From the NCBI GenBank assembly GCA_964635975.1, contig CAZWPO010000003.1, positions 98,602 to 162,601 of the forward strand: a stretch of 64,000 nucleotides of DNA, written 5' to 3'. Source of the stretch: UBA5314 sp964635975. GTDB lineage: Bacteria > Bacillota > Syntrophomonadia > Syntrophomonadales > Syntrophomonadaceae. Positions 26,908-35,355 of the stretch are shown piece by piece. The first letter of the stretch is position 1; each line of letters starts with the position of its first letter. Under the pieces are notes generated by a model. The model was not told where the DNA came from, did no database searches, and saw only the letters and a list, made by a program, of their open reading frames with translations. Both the position numbers and the translations under genes were made by a program.

Positions 26908-28172
26908 TGATTGATTCATTTAAACAAGCCTTTAAGGTCGGCGATCTACGATTTAAGGTTTTGTTTACCCTGTTTATGCTGCTGGTCTTCCGCCTGGGTG
27001 CGCATATACCGACACCCTTTATCGATGCGGAAAAGATCCAACAATTATTAGGCGGGCAGCTATTCGGGTTCCTTGATATCATGTCCGGGGGTGCTTTTAA
27101 GCGCTTCAGCATATTTGCCATGAGCATCACTCCCTATATCAATGCTTCAATTATCATGCAGCTTCTGCAGGTAGTAGTCCCGAGGCTGGAGAAACTAGCC
27201 AAGGAAGGTGAAGAAGGACGTAAGCAAATTGCCCAGTATATCCGTTACGGTACTGTAGTACTGGCTTTTATCCAGGCTTTCGGTATGGCGATAGCCCTGG
27301 GCAGAAGCGGTGCGCTGGTCAGCAAAGGAATTGGAGTATATCTTCTGATTTCAGTGACTTTAACTGCAGGGACGGCATTCCTGATGTGGATAGGTGAAGC
27401 CATCACCGATAAGGGAATCGGCAATGGAATATCATTGATCATCTTCGCAGGCATAGTGTCAAGGGTTCCCTCGGCATTAGTCAGCGCTGGGCAGGCCTAT
27501 TCCGGTGGCATCATAAGCGTGTGGAACCTGCTGATGTTTGCAGTCATGGCCCTGGCTATTATCGCCGGGATAATTGCTATAAACGAAGGGCAGCGCCGCC
27601 TGCCTATACAATATGCCAAGCGAGTTGTGGGACGCAAAGTATACGGAGGGCAAAGCACCTTCTTACCACTCAAGGTAAACGCCGGTGGTGTTATTCCTAT
27701 AATCTTTGCGATTTCCATAATGACGATCCCGGTAACCATAGGTTCATGGATGAGCCAGGGATCAAGTTTTAATTTGTTTATTAACAAGTGGTTTAGCTAC
27801 AGCAGTGTTACCTATAACTTGGTCTACGCCTTGTTGATAATCTTCTTTACCTTTTTCTATGTGGCGATAATCTACAATCCTGCCGATGTTGCAGAAAATG
27901 TAAAGAAGTATGGAGGATTCGTACCTGGAATCCGGCCGGGACGCCCAACCGCGGACTATATAGACAGAGTATTATCAAGACTTACTCTGGCAGGTGGTTT
28001 TTTCCTGGCCTTAATTGCAGTATTGCCCAACATATTAATAGGCCTCACAGGTGTTTCGAGCTTTCAATTTGGAGGAACATCTCTCTTAATCGTTGTAGGT
28101 GTGGCATTAGATACTATGAAGCAAATAGAGTCCCACCTCTTGTTACGAAGTTATGAAGGCTTTGTTAAATAG
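26907..28172 (+). CDS. secY: Preprotein translocase subunit SecY
   Basis: Channel subunit of the Sec translocon, 421 residues with ten hydrophobic spans. FRLGAHIPTPF, GGAFKRFSIFAMSITPYINASII and the C-terminal RPGRPTADYIDRVL are family landmarks. It begins in an overlap with rplO and is followed by adk and map, the common Firmicutes order. Confidence 0.98.
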   Translation: MIDSFKQAFKVGDLRFKVLFTLFMLLVFRLGAHIPTPFIDAEKIQQLLGGQLFGFLDIMSGGAFKRFSIFAMSITPYINASIIMQLLQVVVPRLEKLAKEGEEGRKQIAQYIRYGTVVLAFIQAFGMAIALGRSGALVSKGIGVYLLISVTLTAGTAFLMWIGEAITDKGIGNGISLIIFAGIVSRVPSALVSAGQAYSGGIISVWNLLMFAVMALAIIAGIIAINEGQRRLPIQYAKRVVGRKVYGGQSTFLPLKVNAGGVIPIIFAISIMTIPVTIGSWMSQGSSFNLFINKWFSYSSVTYNLVYALLIIFFTFFYVAIIYNPADVAENVKKYGGFVPGIRPGRPTADYIDRVLSRLTLAGGFFLALIAVLPNILIGLTGVSSFQFGGTSLLIVVGVALDTMKQIESHLLLRSYEGFVK

Positions 28173-28186
28173 TAGGAGATGATCAT

Positions 28187-28837
28187 ATGAATATTATCCT
28201 AATGGGACCTCCGGGTGCAGGAAAAGGGACCCAGGCAGAATTGATAAAAGTAAAATACCCTATCCCTCACATATCCACAGGGGATATGTTCAGAGAAGCA
28301 GTTTCCAATCAAACTGAACTGGGCTTAGAAGCCAAGAAATACATGGATTCCGGGCAGTTGGTGCCAGACGAAGTTACTATCGGTATCGTAGCCGAACGAT
28401 TGGCTCAGGCGGACTGTAATGCAGGTTTCCTTCTGGATGGATTTCCCCGCACCATCGTTCAGGCTGATGCATTAGATAAGGTTTTGAACAAATTGGGTAA
28501 AAAAATCGACGCAGTTATTAACATAGCTGTTCCTGATGAAATTCTTGTATCCCGCATGACGGGAAGGATAAGCTGCAAAGATTGTAAAGCTCTTTACAAC
28601 CTGAACACGACCCCCCCGGCAAAGGATGGAGTCTGCGACAAGTGCGGGGGTCCATTGGTCCAGAGGAGTGACGATCAGGGAGAAACAGTTGTAAACCGGC
28701 TAAAGGTTTATGGCGAGCAAACCAATCCACTGCTTGATTACTATAAAGATAGAGGTCAATTATTCGACATTGATGGGGACCGGGACAGTCAGCAAGTATT
28801 CAAGGATGTTTCCGATATCCTGGAGAAGTCGAAATGA
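28187..28837 (+). CDS. adk: Adenylate kinase, zinc-binding
   Basis: Converts ATP and AMP to two ADP. The 216-residue protein has the P-loop GPPGAGKGT (residues 7-15), the FPRT segment and a long-type LID with the zinc ligands Cys130, Cys133, Cys150 and Cys153. AGGAGATGATC precedes the ATG; the stop overlaps the map start by four bases. Confidence 0.97.
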   Translation: MNIILMGPPGAGKGTQAELIKVKYPIPHISTGDMFREAVSNQTELGLEAKKYMDSGQLVPDEVTIGIVAERLAQADCNAGFLLDGFPRTIVQADALDKVLNKLGKKIDAVINIAVPDEILVSRMTGRISCKDCKALYNLNTTPPAKDGVCDKCGGPLVQRSDDQGETVVNRLKVYGEQTNPLLDYYKDRGQLFDIDGDRDSQQVFKDVSDILEKSK

Positions 28838-29598
28838 TTATTCTCAAAACCAGGGATGAGATAGCCCGAATGAAAAAAGCCGGGCAGGTAGTTGCCAAAG
28901 TGTTGAGTATGCTGGAAAAGCATACTAAAGCCGGGGTAAGCACCGGTGAGCTTAACGCTATTGCCGAAGAGCAATGCAAATACTTTGGCGCCATACCAGT
29001 TTTCAAGAATTATCCCCACGCTCGCGGGGGCTGGGCTTTTCCAGGAATTATTTGTGCTTCGGTAAATGAAGAAGTAGTGCATGGTATTCCTGGCCCCAGG
29101 ATTTTAAAGGATGGAGACATCCTCAGCATTGATTTCGGGGTATTACTTAAGGGCTTTGCGGGAGATTCGGCACTTACGGTCCCCGTTGGTGATGTAGACC
29201 CAGAAGCGCTTAAATTGATACAGGTTACGGAAGAATGTCTGATGAAGGGAATCAGTGAAGCAAAACCGGGAAACCGGATGGGGCATATATCCTTTGCCGT
29301 GCAGACCCACGCTGAGAACAATGGGTTCTCCGTGGTAAGAGATTTCGTGGGCCATGGCATAGGGAGACAGATGCATGAAGAGCCTCCGGTACCCAATTTT
29401 GGCCGCCCCGACCGGGGGCCGGAATTGAAAGAGGGCATGACCCTTGCCATAGAGCCCATGATTAATGCTGGAACCTATAAAGTTTTTACCAAGCCCGATG
29501 GGTGGACGGTTGTTACAGCAGATGGTAAGTATTCAGCCCATTTTGAGCATACCGTTGCCATCACCAAGAATGGTCCGGAAATACTTACCTTAAGGTGA
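28834..29598 (+). CDS. map: Methionine aminopeptidase, type I
   Basis: Removes the N-terminal methionine of new proteins. The 254-residue enzyme has the dinuclear metal ligands in SIDFGVLLKGFAGDSALT (two Asp), DFVGHGIG (His), AIEPM (Glu) and EHTVAI (Glu). It starts with ATGA overlapping the adk stop. Confidence 0.96.
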   Translation: MIILKTRDEIARMKKAGQVVAKVLSMLEKHTKAGVSTGELNAIAEEQCKYFGAIPVFKNYPHARGGWAFPGIICASVNEEVVHGIPGPRILKDGDILSIDFGVLLKGFAGDSALTVPVGDVDPEALKLIQVTEECLMKGISEAKPGNRMGHISFAVQTHAENNGFSVVRDFVGHGIGRQMHEEPPVPNFGRPDRGPELKEGMTLAIEPMINAGTYKVFTKPDGWTVVTADGKYSAHFEHTVAITKNGPEILTLR

Positions 29599-29637
29599 TG
29601 GGGGTGGCAGCATATTAATGATGATCTTGTAGGCAGA

Positions 29638-29901
29638 GTGGTATTATCCAGAGCTGGGCGAGACCGCGGAAAAGGATATGTGGTTCTAAAGGTTATAAAT
29701 GAACACCTGGTGCTGCTGGTGGATGGGGAATCTAGAAAAATGGATAACCCCAAACCTAAGAACCTCAAACACTTAAGTGTCACGAATACCACAGCCGATA
29801 CAATTAAGCAAGCCTTGCAAAAAGGGGAAATACCGGATAACCAGGCTGTTAAAAGAGTCATAAGAGAATGTACCAGAGAATCAAGTGGGAAGGAGGTCTG
29901 A
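29638..29901 (+). CDS. KOW-domain RNA-binding protein, L14e-like
   Basis: Short KOW-domain protein found between map and infA in many Clostridia. VVLSRAGRDRGKGYVVLKVINEHLVLLVDG forms the KOW fold, followed by a basic KPKPKNLKHL stretch. The first canonical start is GTG at 29638, without a clear ribosome-binding site. The usual family N-terminus (x-GRVVLS) continues upstream in frame to an ATT at 29614, seven bases after GGGGGTGG, so the real protein may be eight residues longer. The role is unknown beyond likely RNA binding. Confidence 0.8.
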   Translation: MVLSRAGRDRGKGYVVLKVINEHLVLLVDGESRKMDNPKPKNLKHLSVTNTTADTIKQALQKGEIPDNQAVKRVIRECTRESSGKEV

Positions 29902-29904
29902 TAA

Positions 29905-30123
29905 ATGGCTAAAGATGATGTCATTGAGATCGAGGGTATCGTGCTCGAACCATTGCCCAATGCCATGTTCAAAGTGGAGCTGGAAAATGGTCATAAGGTC
30001 CTCGCCCATATATCTGGGAAGATGAGAATGAATTTTATCAGGATTTTGCCCGGAGACCGGGTGATGGTGGAATTATCCCCTTATGATTTAAATAGAGGGA
30101 GAATCATATATCGTTTCAAGTAG
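29905..30123 (+). CDS. infA: Translation initiation factor IF-1
   Basis: OB-fold factor that blocks the A site during initiation. The 72-residue protein has DVIEIEGIVLEPLPNAMFKVELENGHKVLAHISGKMRMN and ends ...NRGRIIYRFK. AAGGAGGTC precedes the ATG; it follows the KOW gene by three bases. Confidence 0.97.
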   Translation: MAKDDVIEIEGIVLEPLPNAMFKVELENGHKVLAHISGKMRMNFIRILPGDRVMVELSPYDLNRGRIIYRFK

Positions 30124-30157
30124 CTATAGATCCGACTTGATTAAGGAGGTAAATGTT

Positions 30158-30271
30158 TTGAAAGTAAAGCCTTCGGTAAAACCAATGTGCGAGAAGTGCA
30201 AGATTATCAAACGTCACGGTAAAGTAATGGTTATTTGCGAAAACCCGAAACATAAGCAAAAACAGGGTTAA
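30158..30271 (+). CDS. rpmJ: 50S ribosomal protein L36, zinc type
   Basis: A 37-residue protein read directly from the DNA: it begins KVKPSVKPMCEKCKIIKRHG after a TTG start, and the zinc ligands are Cys11, Cys14, Cys27 and His32. TTAAGGAGGT at 30141-30150 is the ribosome-binding site; the ATG at 30153 meets a stop at once. It lies between infA and rpsM as expected. Confidence 0.95.
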   Translation: MKVKPSVKPMCEKCKIIKRHGKVMVICENPKHKQKQG

Positions 30272-30288
30272 TTAGGAGGTGAACGAAT

Positions 30289-30657
30289 TTGGCGAGAATT
30301 GCAGGAGTTGACTTACCGGCCAACAAGAGAGTAGAGATATCTCTTACCTATATCTTTGGCATAGGGAAGCCTTCATCTCAGAAAATCTTGGCATCAGCAG
30401 GTATAAATCCGGATACAAGAGTAAAAGATTTAACCGAAGAAGAAGTTGCCAGATTAAGGGATATTATCGAAAAAGGCTATACTGTGGAGGGCGATCTTCG
30501 CCGCCAGGTTGGCATGGATATAAAGAGGTTAATGGACCTGGGTTGCTACCGGGGCATCAGGCATCGCCGCGGCCTTCCGGTCCGGGGTCAGAATACCAAG
30601 AACAACGCTCGAACCCGCAAAGGGCCTAAACGCCTCGTTAGCGGGAAAAAGAAATAG
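30289..30657 (+). CDS. rpsM: 30S ribosomal protein S13
   Basis: Head protein of the small subunit, 122 residues, with ARIAGVDLPANKRVEISLTYIFGIG and GCYRGIRHRRGLPVRGQNTKNNARTRKG. TTG start at 30289 after TTAGGAGGTG. Begins the alpha-operon part (rpsM-rpsK-rpsD-rpoA-rplQ). Confidence 0.97.
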   Translation: MARIAGVDLPANKRVEISLTYIFGIGKPSSQKILASAGINPDTRVKDLTEEEVARLRDIIEKGYTVEGDLRRQVGMDIKRLMDLGCYRGIRHRRGLPVRGQNTKNNARTRKGPKRLVSGKKK

Positions 30658-30678
30658 TTGGGAAAGGGGACAAACTAA

Positions 30679-31071
30679 GTGGCACGGAGAGCAACCACCA
30701 GGATCAAACGCCGTGAAAAGAAGAATATCGAACACGGCATAGCACATATTAAATCAACATTCAATAATACTATAATCTCCATCACTGACAAGCAGGGCAA
30801 TGCTATTGCCTGGGCTAGTGCCGGGACATCGGGATTTAAGGGCTCACGCAAAAGCACTCCTTTTGCTGCTCAGCAAGCTGCGGAATCAGCAGCTAAATCG
30901 GCCATGGAACACGGTTTGAAAGAAGTAGAATGTTACGTGAAGGGACCGGGTGCAGGCCGGGAAGCAGCCATCAGATCTTTGCAGGCGGCCGGTTTGGAAG
31001 TAAGCATGATTAAAGATGTTACACCGATACCGCATAATGGGTGTAGACCGCCTAAAAGAAGAAGAGTTTAA
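30679..31071 (+). CDS. rpsK: 30S ribosomal protein S11
   Basis: Platform protein of the small subunit, 130 residues, with GIAHIKSTFNNTIISITDKQGNAIAW and the C-terminal VTPIPHNGCRPPKRRRV. GTG start after AAAGGGGAC. Confidence 0.97.
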   Translation: MARRATTRIKRREKKNIEHGIAHIKSTFNNTIISITDKQGNAIAWASAGTSGFKGSRKSTPFAAQQAAESAAKSAMEHGLKEVECYVKGPGAGREAAIRSLQAAGLEVSMIKDVTPIPHNGCRPPKRRRV

Positions 31072-31087
31072 GGAGGTAGTAGGATAA

Positions 31088-31717
31088 GTGGGAAGATATA
31101 TAGATTCAGTCTGCCGCCAGTGTCGTCGTGAAGGAGAGAAGCTGTTCTTAAAAGGAGACCGCTGTTACTCCGAAAAATGTGCGGTTGAGAGAAGACCTTT
31201 TCCTCCCGGTGCGCATGGTCAGGGACGCAGACCCAAACCCAGTGAATACGGGATCCAGCTTCGTGAGAAGCAAAAAACCAAGAGAATATACGGCTTAATG
31301 GAAAAGCAGTTCCGCAATTATTTTAAGAAGGCGGATCGTATGCCGGGCATCACCGGACAAAATCTGCTGGTCTTGCTGGAGCGCCGCCTTGATAATGTAG
31401 TTTACCGCCTGGGATTTGGCGCTTCACGTAAAGAAGCCCGTCAACTGGTAACGCATGGTCATTTTACCATCAATGGCAAAAAGGCCAGTATTCCTTCCAT
31501 GCTGATAAAGGTGGGAGATGTTATTCAAGTTAAAGCCAATAGTATGGATTCTCACAAGTTCAAAGAACTCAAGGAACAAGCATCTTACAAAACGCCACCA
31601 GAATGGTTAAGTGTGGATGCAGAAAATATGATCGGCAGGGTGCTGGCCTATCCGCTGCGCGAGCAAATCGACACCACTATCAATGAGCAGCTGATAGTAG
31701 AACTCTACTCCAGGTAA
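31088..31717 (+). CDS. rpsD: 30S ribosomal protein S4, zinc type
   Basis: Primary 16S rRNA-binding protein, 209 residues. The N-terminus holds a zinc cluster (Cys9, Cys12, Cys26, Cys31), and the S4 RNA-binding domain is RRLDNVVYRLGFGASRKEARQLVTHGHFTINGKK. GTG start after AAGGAGGTAG. Confidence 0.97.
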   Translation: MGRYIDSVCRQCRREGEKLFLKGDRCYSEKCAVERRPFPPGAHGQGRRPKPSEYGIQLREKQKTKRIYGLMEKQFRNYFKKADRMPGITGQNLLVLLERRLDNVVYRLGFGASRKEARQLVTHGHFTINGKKASIPSMLIKVGDVIQVKANSMDSHKFKELKEQASYKTPPEWLSVDAENMIGRVLAYPLREQIDTTINEQLIVELYSR

Positions 31718-31747
31718 AAACTCTTAAGAAAAGGAGGGGGTAGATGA

Positions 31748-32698
31748 ATGCTTGAGATGGAAAAACCCCGTATTGAATGTGTGGATAAGAGACCCGAATT
31801 GAACTATGGTAAGTTTGTCATTGAACCATTGGAGAGGGGCTATGGTACCACTCTGGGTAATTCCTTACGTCGGGTGCTGCTTTCTTCTCTGCCCGGGGCT
31901 GCGGTTACTTCAGTCAAGATAGATGGGGTGCTGCATGAGTTTTCGACGATTCCCAATGTCGTTGAAGATACCACGGAAATTATTCTGAACATAAAAAAGC
32001 TGGTTCTTAAGTACGATGGCAGTGAACGGAAAATAATCCGCATCGAGCAAAATGGGCCCATGGAGCTGAAAGCTTCCGATATTACTCAGGATGCTGAAGT
32101 GGATATCTTAAATCCCGATCAGCATATTGCCGTTCTTGATGAAGGGGCCAAACTTTATATGGAACTGACGGTGGAAAGAGGCCGGGGTTATGTGAGCGCT
32201 GACCAGCAGCCGCAGAAGAATGATGATATTGTTGGATTGATACCCATCGATTCCATCTTCACACCGGTAAACCGGGTCAACTTCTCGGTGGATAGCGCCC
32301 GCGTGGGCAAACGTACCGACTATGATAGTCTCATATTAGAAGTGTGGACCAACGGAAGCATAAGCCCGGAAGAGTCAATCAGCCTTTCCGCGCAGATTTT
32401 GATAGAGTACCTCAAACTCTTTACCGAGATCGACGATACGTATTCCCGGGTTGAGATATTGGTAGAAAAAGAGGAAGAGAAGAAAGACAAGGTTCTGGAA
32501 ATGTCTATCGAAGAACTGGAGTTGTCGGTTCGGGCTTCCAATGGTCTCAAACGGGCGAATATAAACAGCGTGGGAGATCTTATCGAAAAGACCCGTGAGG
32601 AAATGAGCAAGATCAGAAATCTGGGGCAGAAGTCTCTGGAGGAGATCGAAAGAAAACTGAAAGAATTAGGATTATCCTTTAAAAAACCCGAAGATTAG
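31748..32698 (+). CDS. rpoA: DNA-directed RNA polymerase subunit alpha
   Basis: Scaffold subunit of RNA polymerase, 316 residues. The N-terminal dimerisation domain (residues about 1-230) contains LERGYGTTLGNSLRRVLLSSLPG, and the C-terminal domain (about 250-316) contains LGQKSLEEIERKLKELGLS, which can contact activators and UP elements. AAGGAGG lies 11-17 bases upstream. Confidence 0.98.
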   Translation: MLEMEKPRIECVDKRPELNYGKFVIEPLERGYGTTLGNSLRRVLLSSLPGAAVTSVKIDGVLHEFSTIPNVVEDTTEIILNIKKLVLKYDGSERKIIRIEQNGPMELKASDITQDAEVDILNPDQHIAVLDEGAKLYMELTVERGRGYVSADQQPQKNDDIVGLIPIDSIFTPVNRVNFSVDSARVGKRTDYDSLILEVWTNGSISPEESISLSAQILIEYLKLFTEIDDTYSRVEILVEKEEEKKDKVLEMSIEELELSVRASNGLKRANINSVGDLIEKTREEMSKIRNLGQKSLEEIERKLKELGLSFKKPED

Positions 32699-32713
32699 AA
32701 AGGAGGATCTCCT

Positions 32714-33055
32714 GTGAGTTACCGCAAACTAGGGCTCCGGAGCGATCATAGAAGGGCTATGCTCAGAAATGCAGCTACATCTTTGCTGCAGGCTGAAAAA
32801 ATAAGTACTACTGAAGACCGGGCCAAAGAGGTGAGAAAAGTTGCCGAACGCATGATAACTCTGGGCAAAAGAGGCGATCTGCATGCTAGAAGGCAGGCTC
32901 TTTCTTACCTTACCAGTGACGAAGTAGTCCATAAACTGTTTACAGATTTAGCGCAAAGATACAGCGATCGCCAGGGGGGTTATACCAGGCTGATAAAGAC
33001 TGGATTCCGTAAAGGAGACGGGGCGCCCATGGTCATCATCGAGTTGGTTCAATAA
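32714..33055 (+). CDS. rplQ: 50S ribosomal protein L17
   Basis: L17 lies at the tunnel exit. The 113-residue short form has YRKLGLRSDHRRAMLRNAATSLL and a C-terminal GGYTRLIKTGFRKGDGAPMVIIELV. GTG start after AAAGGAGG. It closes the alpha operon; the ecfA-ecfA-ecfT transporter genes often found next in Firmicutes are absent. Confidence 0.97.
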   Translation: MSYRKLGLRSDHRRAMLRNAATSLLQAEKISTTEDRAKEVRKVAERMITLGKRGDLHARRQALSYLTSDEVVHKLFTDLAQRYSDRQGGYTRLIKTGFRKGDGAPMVIIELVQ

Positions 33056-33445
33056 AAAAAAACTTTACGCTCGGTGATAAAGGCCGTTGACACAAGCAAG
33101 CTGATTATCTTTATTTGCTGTTAGGAGATACTCTCTACCAGCAAGCTTAGATTATTGATTCTGCAAAGGTTAGTGACGAGGGTCGCGTTACGCAAAAATT
33201 CCATTCAGTCGAAGTACATCGGGGCATTCCTTGCCCCGAAGGGAAAGGTGTGTCCTCATACCTTAACCCGCCACAATTACGGTATTTTTGCAGCCTTGAC
33301 CTTCATTTCGTTGTTCGGTTATAAAAGAAATTGTGAGGGAGCAGGTTCCTTTGAAACCCTGCTCTCCAGGCAGGATGAAAGTGGAGGATTTTTTGATATC
33401 CTCCTTATCTTTTCTGTAAAAGGGTTAAGGAGAATTGACTTAAGG
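33056..33445 (+). other. Long structured leader before truA
   Basis: No gene is supported in these 390 bases. In addition to the possible promoter, there are three stems: TCGGGGC (33219-33225) with GCCCCGA (33233-33239), GAGCAGG (33339-33345) with CCTGCTC (33358-33364), and GGAGGAT (33383-33389) with ATCCTCC (33398-33404), the last followed by TTATCTTTT like a terminator. The order resembles an attenuator leader, but I recognise no known riboswitch or T-box sequence. Confidence 0.5.
33087..33115 (+). promoter_or_regulatory. Possible promoter for truA
   Basis: TTGACA (33087-33092) and TTTATT (33110-33115) are 17 bases apart. The -35 is perfect and the -10 weak. It precedes about 330 bases of leader before truA. 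Confidence 0.4.
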
Positions 33446-34201
33446 ATGCCTAGAATACGTTTGGTTCTCCAATATGACGGCAGTAATTATCATGGTTTTC
33501 AACGGCAGGAGAACGCCTTGACTGTTCAGGAGATCGTGGAGAAGGCCATTCACAAGCTCTCGGGCGAAAAGGCAGGCATTATTTGCGCCGGGCGCACTGA
33601 TGCCGGGGTTCATGCTACCGGGCAGGTGGTTGCATTCAACAGCACCGCTACGATTCCGGGAGAGCGATGGAAAATGGCTTTGAATAGTTTTCTGCCGGAT
33701 GATATCCAGGTGCTTAAGAGCAGCGTGGCTCATCCTGATTTTAATCCCCGCTTTGATGCTATAAGCAAAAAATATGTTTACCGGATTTTCCGCCGTGAAC
33801 GGGGCAGCATTTTTTACCGCAACTATGCCCTGTGTTTACATTCCGACTTGAATCTTCAGGCCATGGAACAAGCTGGGCAGATGATTATTGGCAGGCACAA
33901 CTTTACGGCCTTTTGCGCGCGCGGTTCGTCAGCCAAGACCTTTGAACGGACGATATTAGAACTCAGCTTTCAGGTGAAAGGGCCCCTGCTCTCTATGAGC
34001 ATAGAAGCCGATGGATTTCTCTATAACATGGTCAGGATCGTCATGGGAACTCTACTGGAAGTGGGACGGGGAAGACATGAACCGAAATGGGTGAATGAGG
34101 TTATTAAATCTAGGGACAGGACTAAAGCCGGGCTTACCGCACCGCCGCAGGGCCTCTATCTAGTCAGAGTCAACTACCCGGAAGAAAAACTTCATCCATA
34201 A
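33446..34201 (+). CDS. truA: tRNA pseudouridine synthase A
   Basis: Makes pseudouridine at positions 38-40 of tRNA anticodon arms. The 251-residue protein begins MPRIRLVLQYDGSNYHGFQRQ and has the catalytic Asp in AGRTDAGVHATGQV. ATG at 33446 matches the family start; the reading frame stays open 97 codons upstream, but that part has no family resemblance and overlaps the structured leader. AAGGAG at 33427-33432 is spaced 13 bases, rather far. Confidence 0.95.
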   Translation: MPRIRLVLQYDGSNYHGFQRQENALTVQEIVEKAIHKLSGEKAGIICAGRTDAGVHATGQVVAFNSTATIPGERWKMALNSFLPDDIQVLKSSVAHPDFNPRFDAISKKYVYRIFRRERGSIFYRNYALCLHSDLNLQAMEQAGQMIIGRHNFTAFCARGSSAKTFERTILELSFQVKGPLLSMSIEADGFLYNMVRIVMGTLLEVGRGRHEPKWVNEVIKSRDRTKAGLTAPPQGLYLVRVNYPEEKLHP

Positions 34202-34216
34202 GCAATGTCGAGGCGA

Positions 34217-34344
34217 AACGAAGTCTTGGGATTCTTAAAGCAGCCAGCTTGTTTTTACAAAGTCGGCATCTGGTCCCAATCCACTGCTTCGTTGCGGCGC
34301 TGTGTTGAAGCAGCTCCATAGTCGCTTCCGATGCCTAAAAATTA
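34217..34344 (+). repeat. Structured intergenic element, copy 2
   Basis: AACGAAG (34217-34223) pairs with CTTCGTT (34287-34293), and inside it GGATT (34229-34233) pairs with AATCC (34278-34282). The tail TGTGTTGAA...GATGCCTAAAAATTA (to 34344) closely matches that of the element at 16308-16413, and the outer stem differs there by a pair-preserving change (A-T to G-C). Function unknown. It fills most of the truA-rplM gap with the rplM promoter and leader. Confidence 0.5.
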
Positions 34345-34376
34345 GGACTTTAATATGGAAAAACACCTGTCTTTCC

Positions 34377-34406
34377 TTGACAAGTAGGGTTAAATTTCGA
34401 TATGAT
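34377..34406 (+). promoter_or_regulatory. Promoter for rplM-rpsI
   Basis: TTGACA (34377-34382) and TATGAT (34401-34406) with 18 bases between, followed by a leader of about 105 bases. Confidence 0.65.
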
Positions 34407-34410
34407 ATAT

Positions 34411-34508
34411 AGGCAGTCTCTATAATTGTGCCTGCCTAGCCCCGTGGGTTTGCACCATAATACAGATTGCATTTATATGATTTTTTCACTGATGAAGCTA
34501 CAGGAGGG
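34411..34508 (+). promoter_or_regulatory. Putative ribosomal protein L13 leader
   Basis: The transcribed leader of rplM contains AGGCA (34411-34415) pairing with TGCCT (34433-34437), then CCCCGTGGGTTTGCACC and a T-rich stretch before GGAGGG. Its place and pattern resemble the Firmicutes L13 leader by memory. By family knowledge this RNA would allow feedback by L13. A covariance-model search would decide. Confidence 0.5.
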
Positions 34509-34514
34509 AACAAA

Positions 34515-34949
34515 TTGAAAACGTATGTGGCAAAGCCAGCGGAAGTTGACCGCAAATGGTACGTTATAGACGCCTCAGGCCAGACACTAGGACGACTCTG
34601 CTCTGAAGTGGCAGCTATTCTAAGAGGCAAACATAAGCCTATCTATACTCCCCATGTTGATACAGGCGATTTCGTAATCGTTATCAATGCAGCCGAAATA
34701 GTATTAAGCGGAGACAAGCTTAATCAAAAGAAATATCGCTATCATACCGGTTATCCAGGAGGACTCAAAGAAGTAAGCTACCGCGATCTCCTGGCCAAGA
34801 AGCCGGAAAAAGCAATCGAGACCGGAGTAAAGGGAATGCTTCCCCATAATAAACTGGGCGACAAGATGTATAAAAAGCTCAAAGTTTACAGGGGCAGCCA
34901 GCATCCCCATCAGGCGCAAAAACCGGAAATCAGAGAACTGAGAGGCTAG
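34515..34949 (+). CDS. rplM: 50S ribosomal protein L13
   Basis: Early assembly protein of 144 residues with the N-terminal KTYVAKPAEVDRKWYVIDASGQTLGRL and the KAIETGVKGMLPHNKLG signature. TTG start at 34515, seven bases after GGAGGG; an upstream in-frame start lies within the leader and is rejected. Followed by rpsI 10 bases later. Confidence 0.96.
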   Translation: MKTYVAKPAEVDRKWYVIDASGQTLGRLCSEVAAILRGKHKPIYTPHVDTGDFVIVINAAEIVLSGDKLNQKKYRYHTGYPGGLKEVSYRDLLAKKPEKAIETGVKGMLPHNKLGDKMYKKLKVYRGSQHPHQAQKPEIRELRG

Positions 34950-34959
34950 GAGGATAGAG

Positions 34960-35355
34960 ATGGCAGTTAAAGTAGATTATTGGGGAACCGGAAGAAGAAA
35001 AAAAGCCGTAGCCAGGGTTCGTTTAGTACCCGGCCAGGGCAAGATTGTTATAAATGACCGCAGTTTCGAGGAGTACTTTCCCAATCAAGTAAGTCGCCTC
35101 ATCGTTCAGCAGCCGTTGGTAATGAGCGACATGAACGGCCGCTTCGACATCCACTGTCGGGTACACGGCGGTGGGATTTCAGGTCAGGCCGGAGCCATTC
35201 AGCTCGGTATTGCCAGGGCTTTGGACCGGGCCAATCCGGATATACATTCACTCCTGAGAAGAGGCGGTTTCCTAACCCGCGATCCTCGCATGAAAGAGCG
35301 TAAGAAATACGGTCTGCATAAGGCCCGCAAGGCTCCGCAGTATTCCAAGAGATAA
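34960..35355 (+). CDS. rpsI: 30S ribosomal protein S9
   Basis: S9 reaches the P site with its C-terminal tail. The 131-residue protein has WGTGRRKKAVARVRLVPGQG and ends with KARKAPQYSKR, the expected terminal Lys-Arg. GGAGGATAG precedes the ATG. Confidence 0.97.
   Translation: MAVKVDYWGTGRRKKAVARVRLVPGQGKIVINDRSFEEYFPNQVSRLIVQQPLVMSDMNGRFDIHCRVHGGGISGQAGAIQLGIARALDRANPDIHSLLRRGGFLTRDPRMKERKKYGLHKARKAPQYSKR

Noticed and set aside
33155..33445. 97-codon in-frame extension of truA
   Set aside because: No similarity to TruA or other proteins and it overlaps a hairpin-rich leader.
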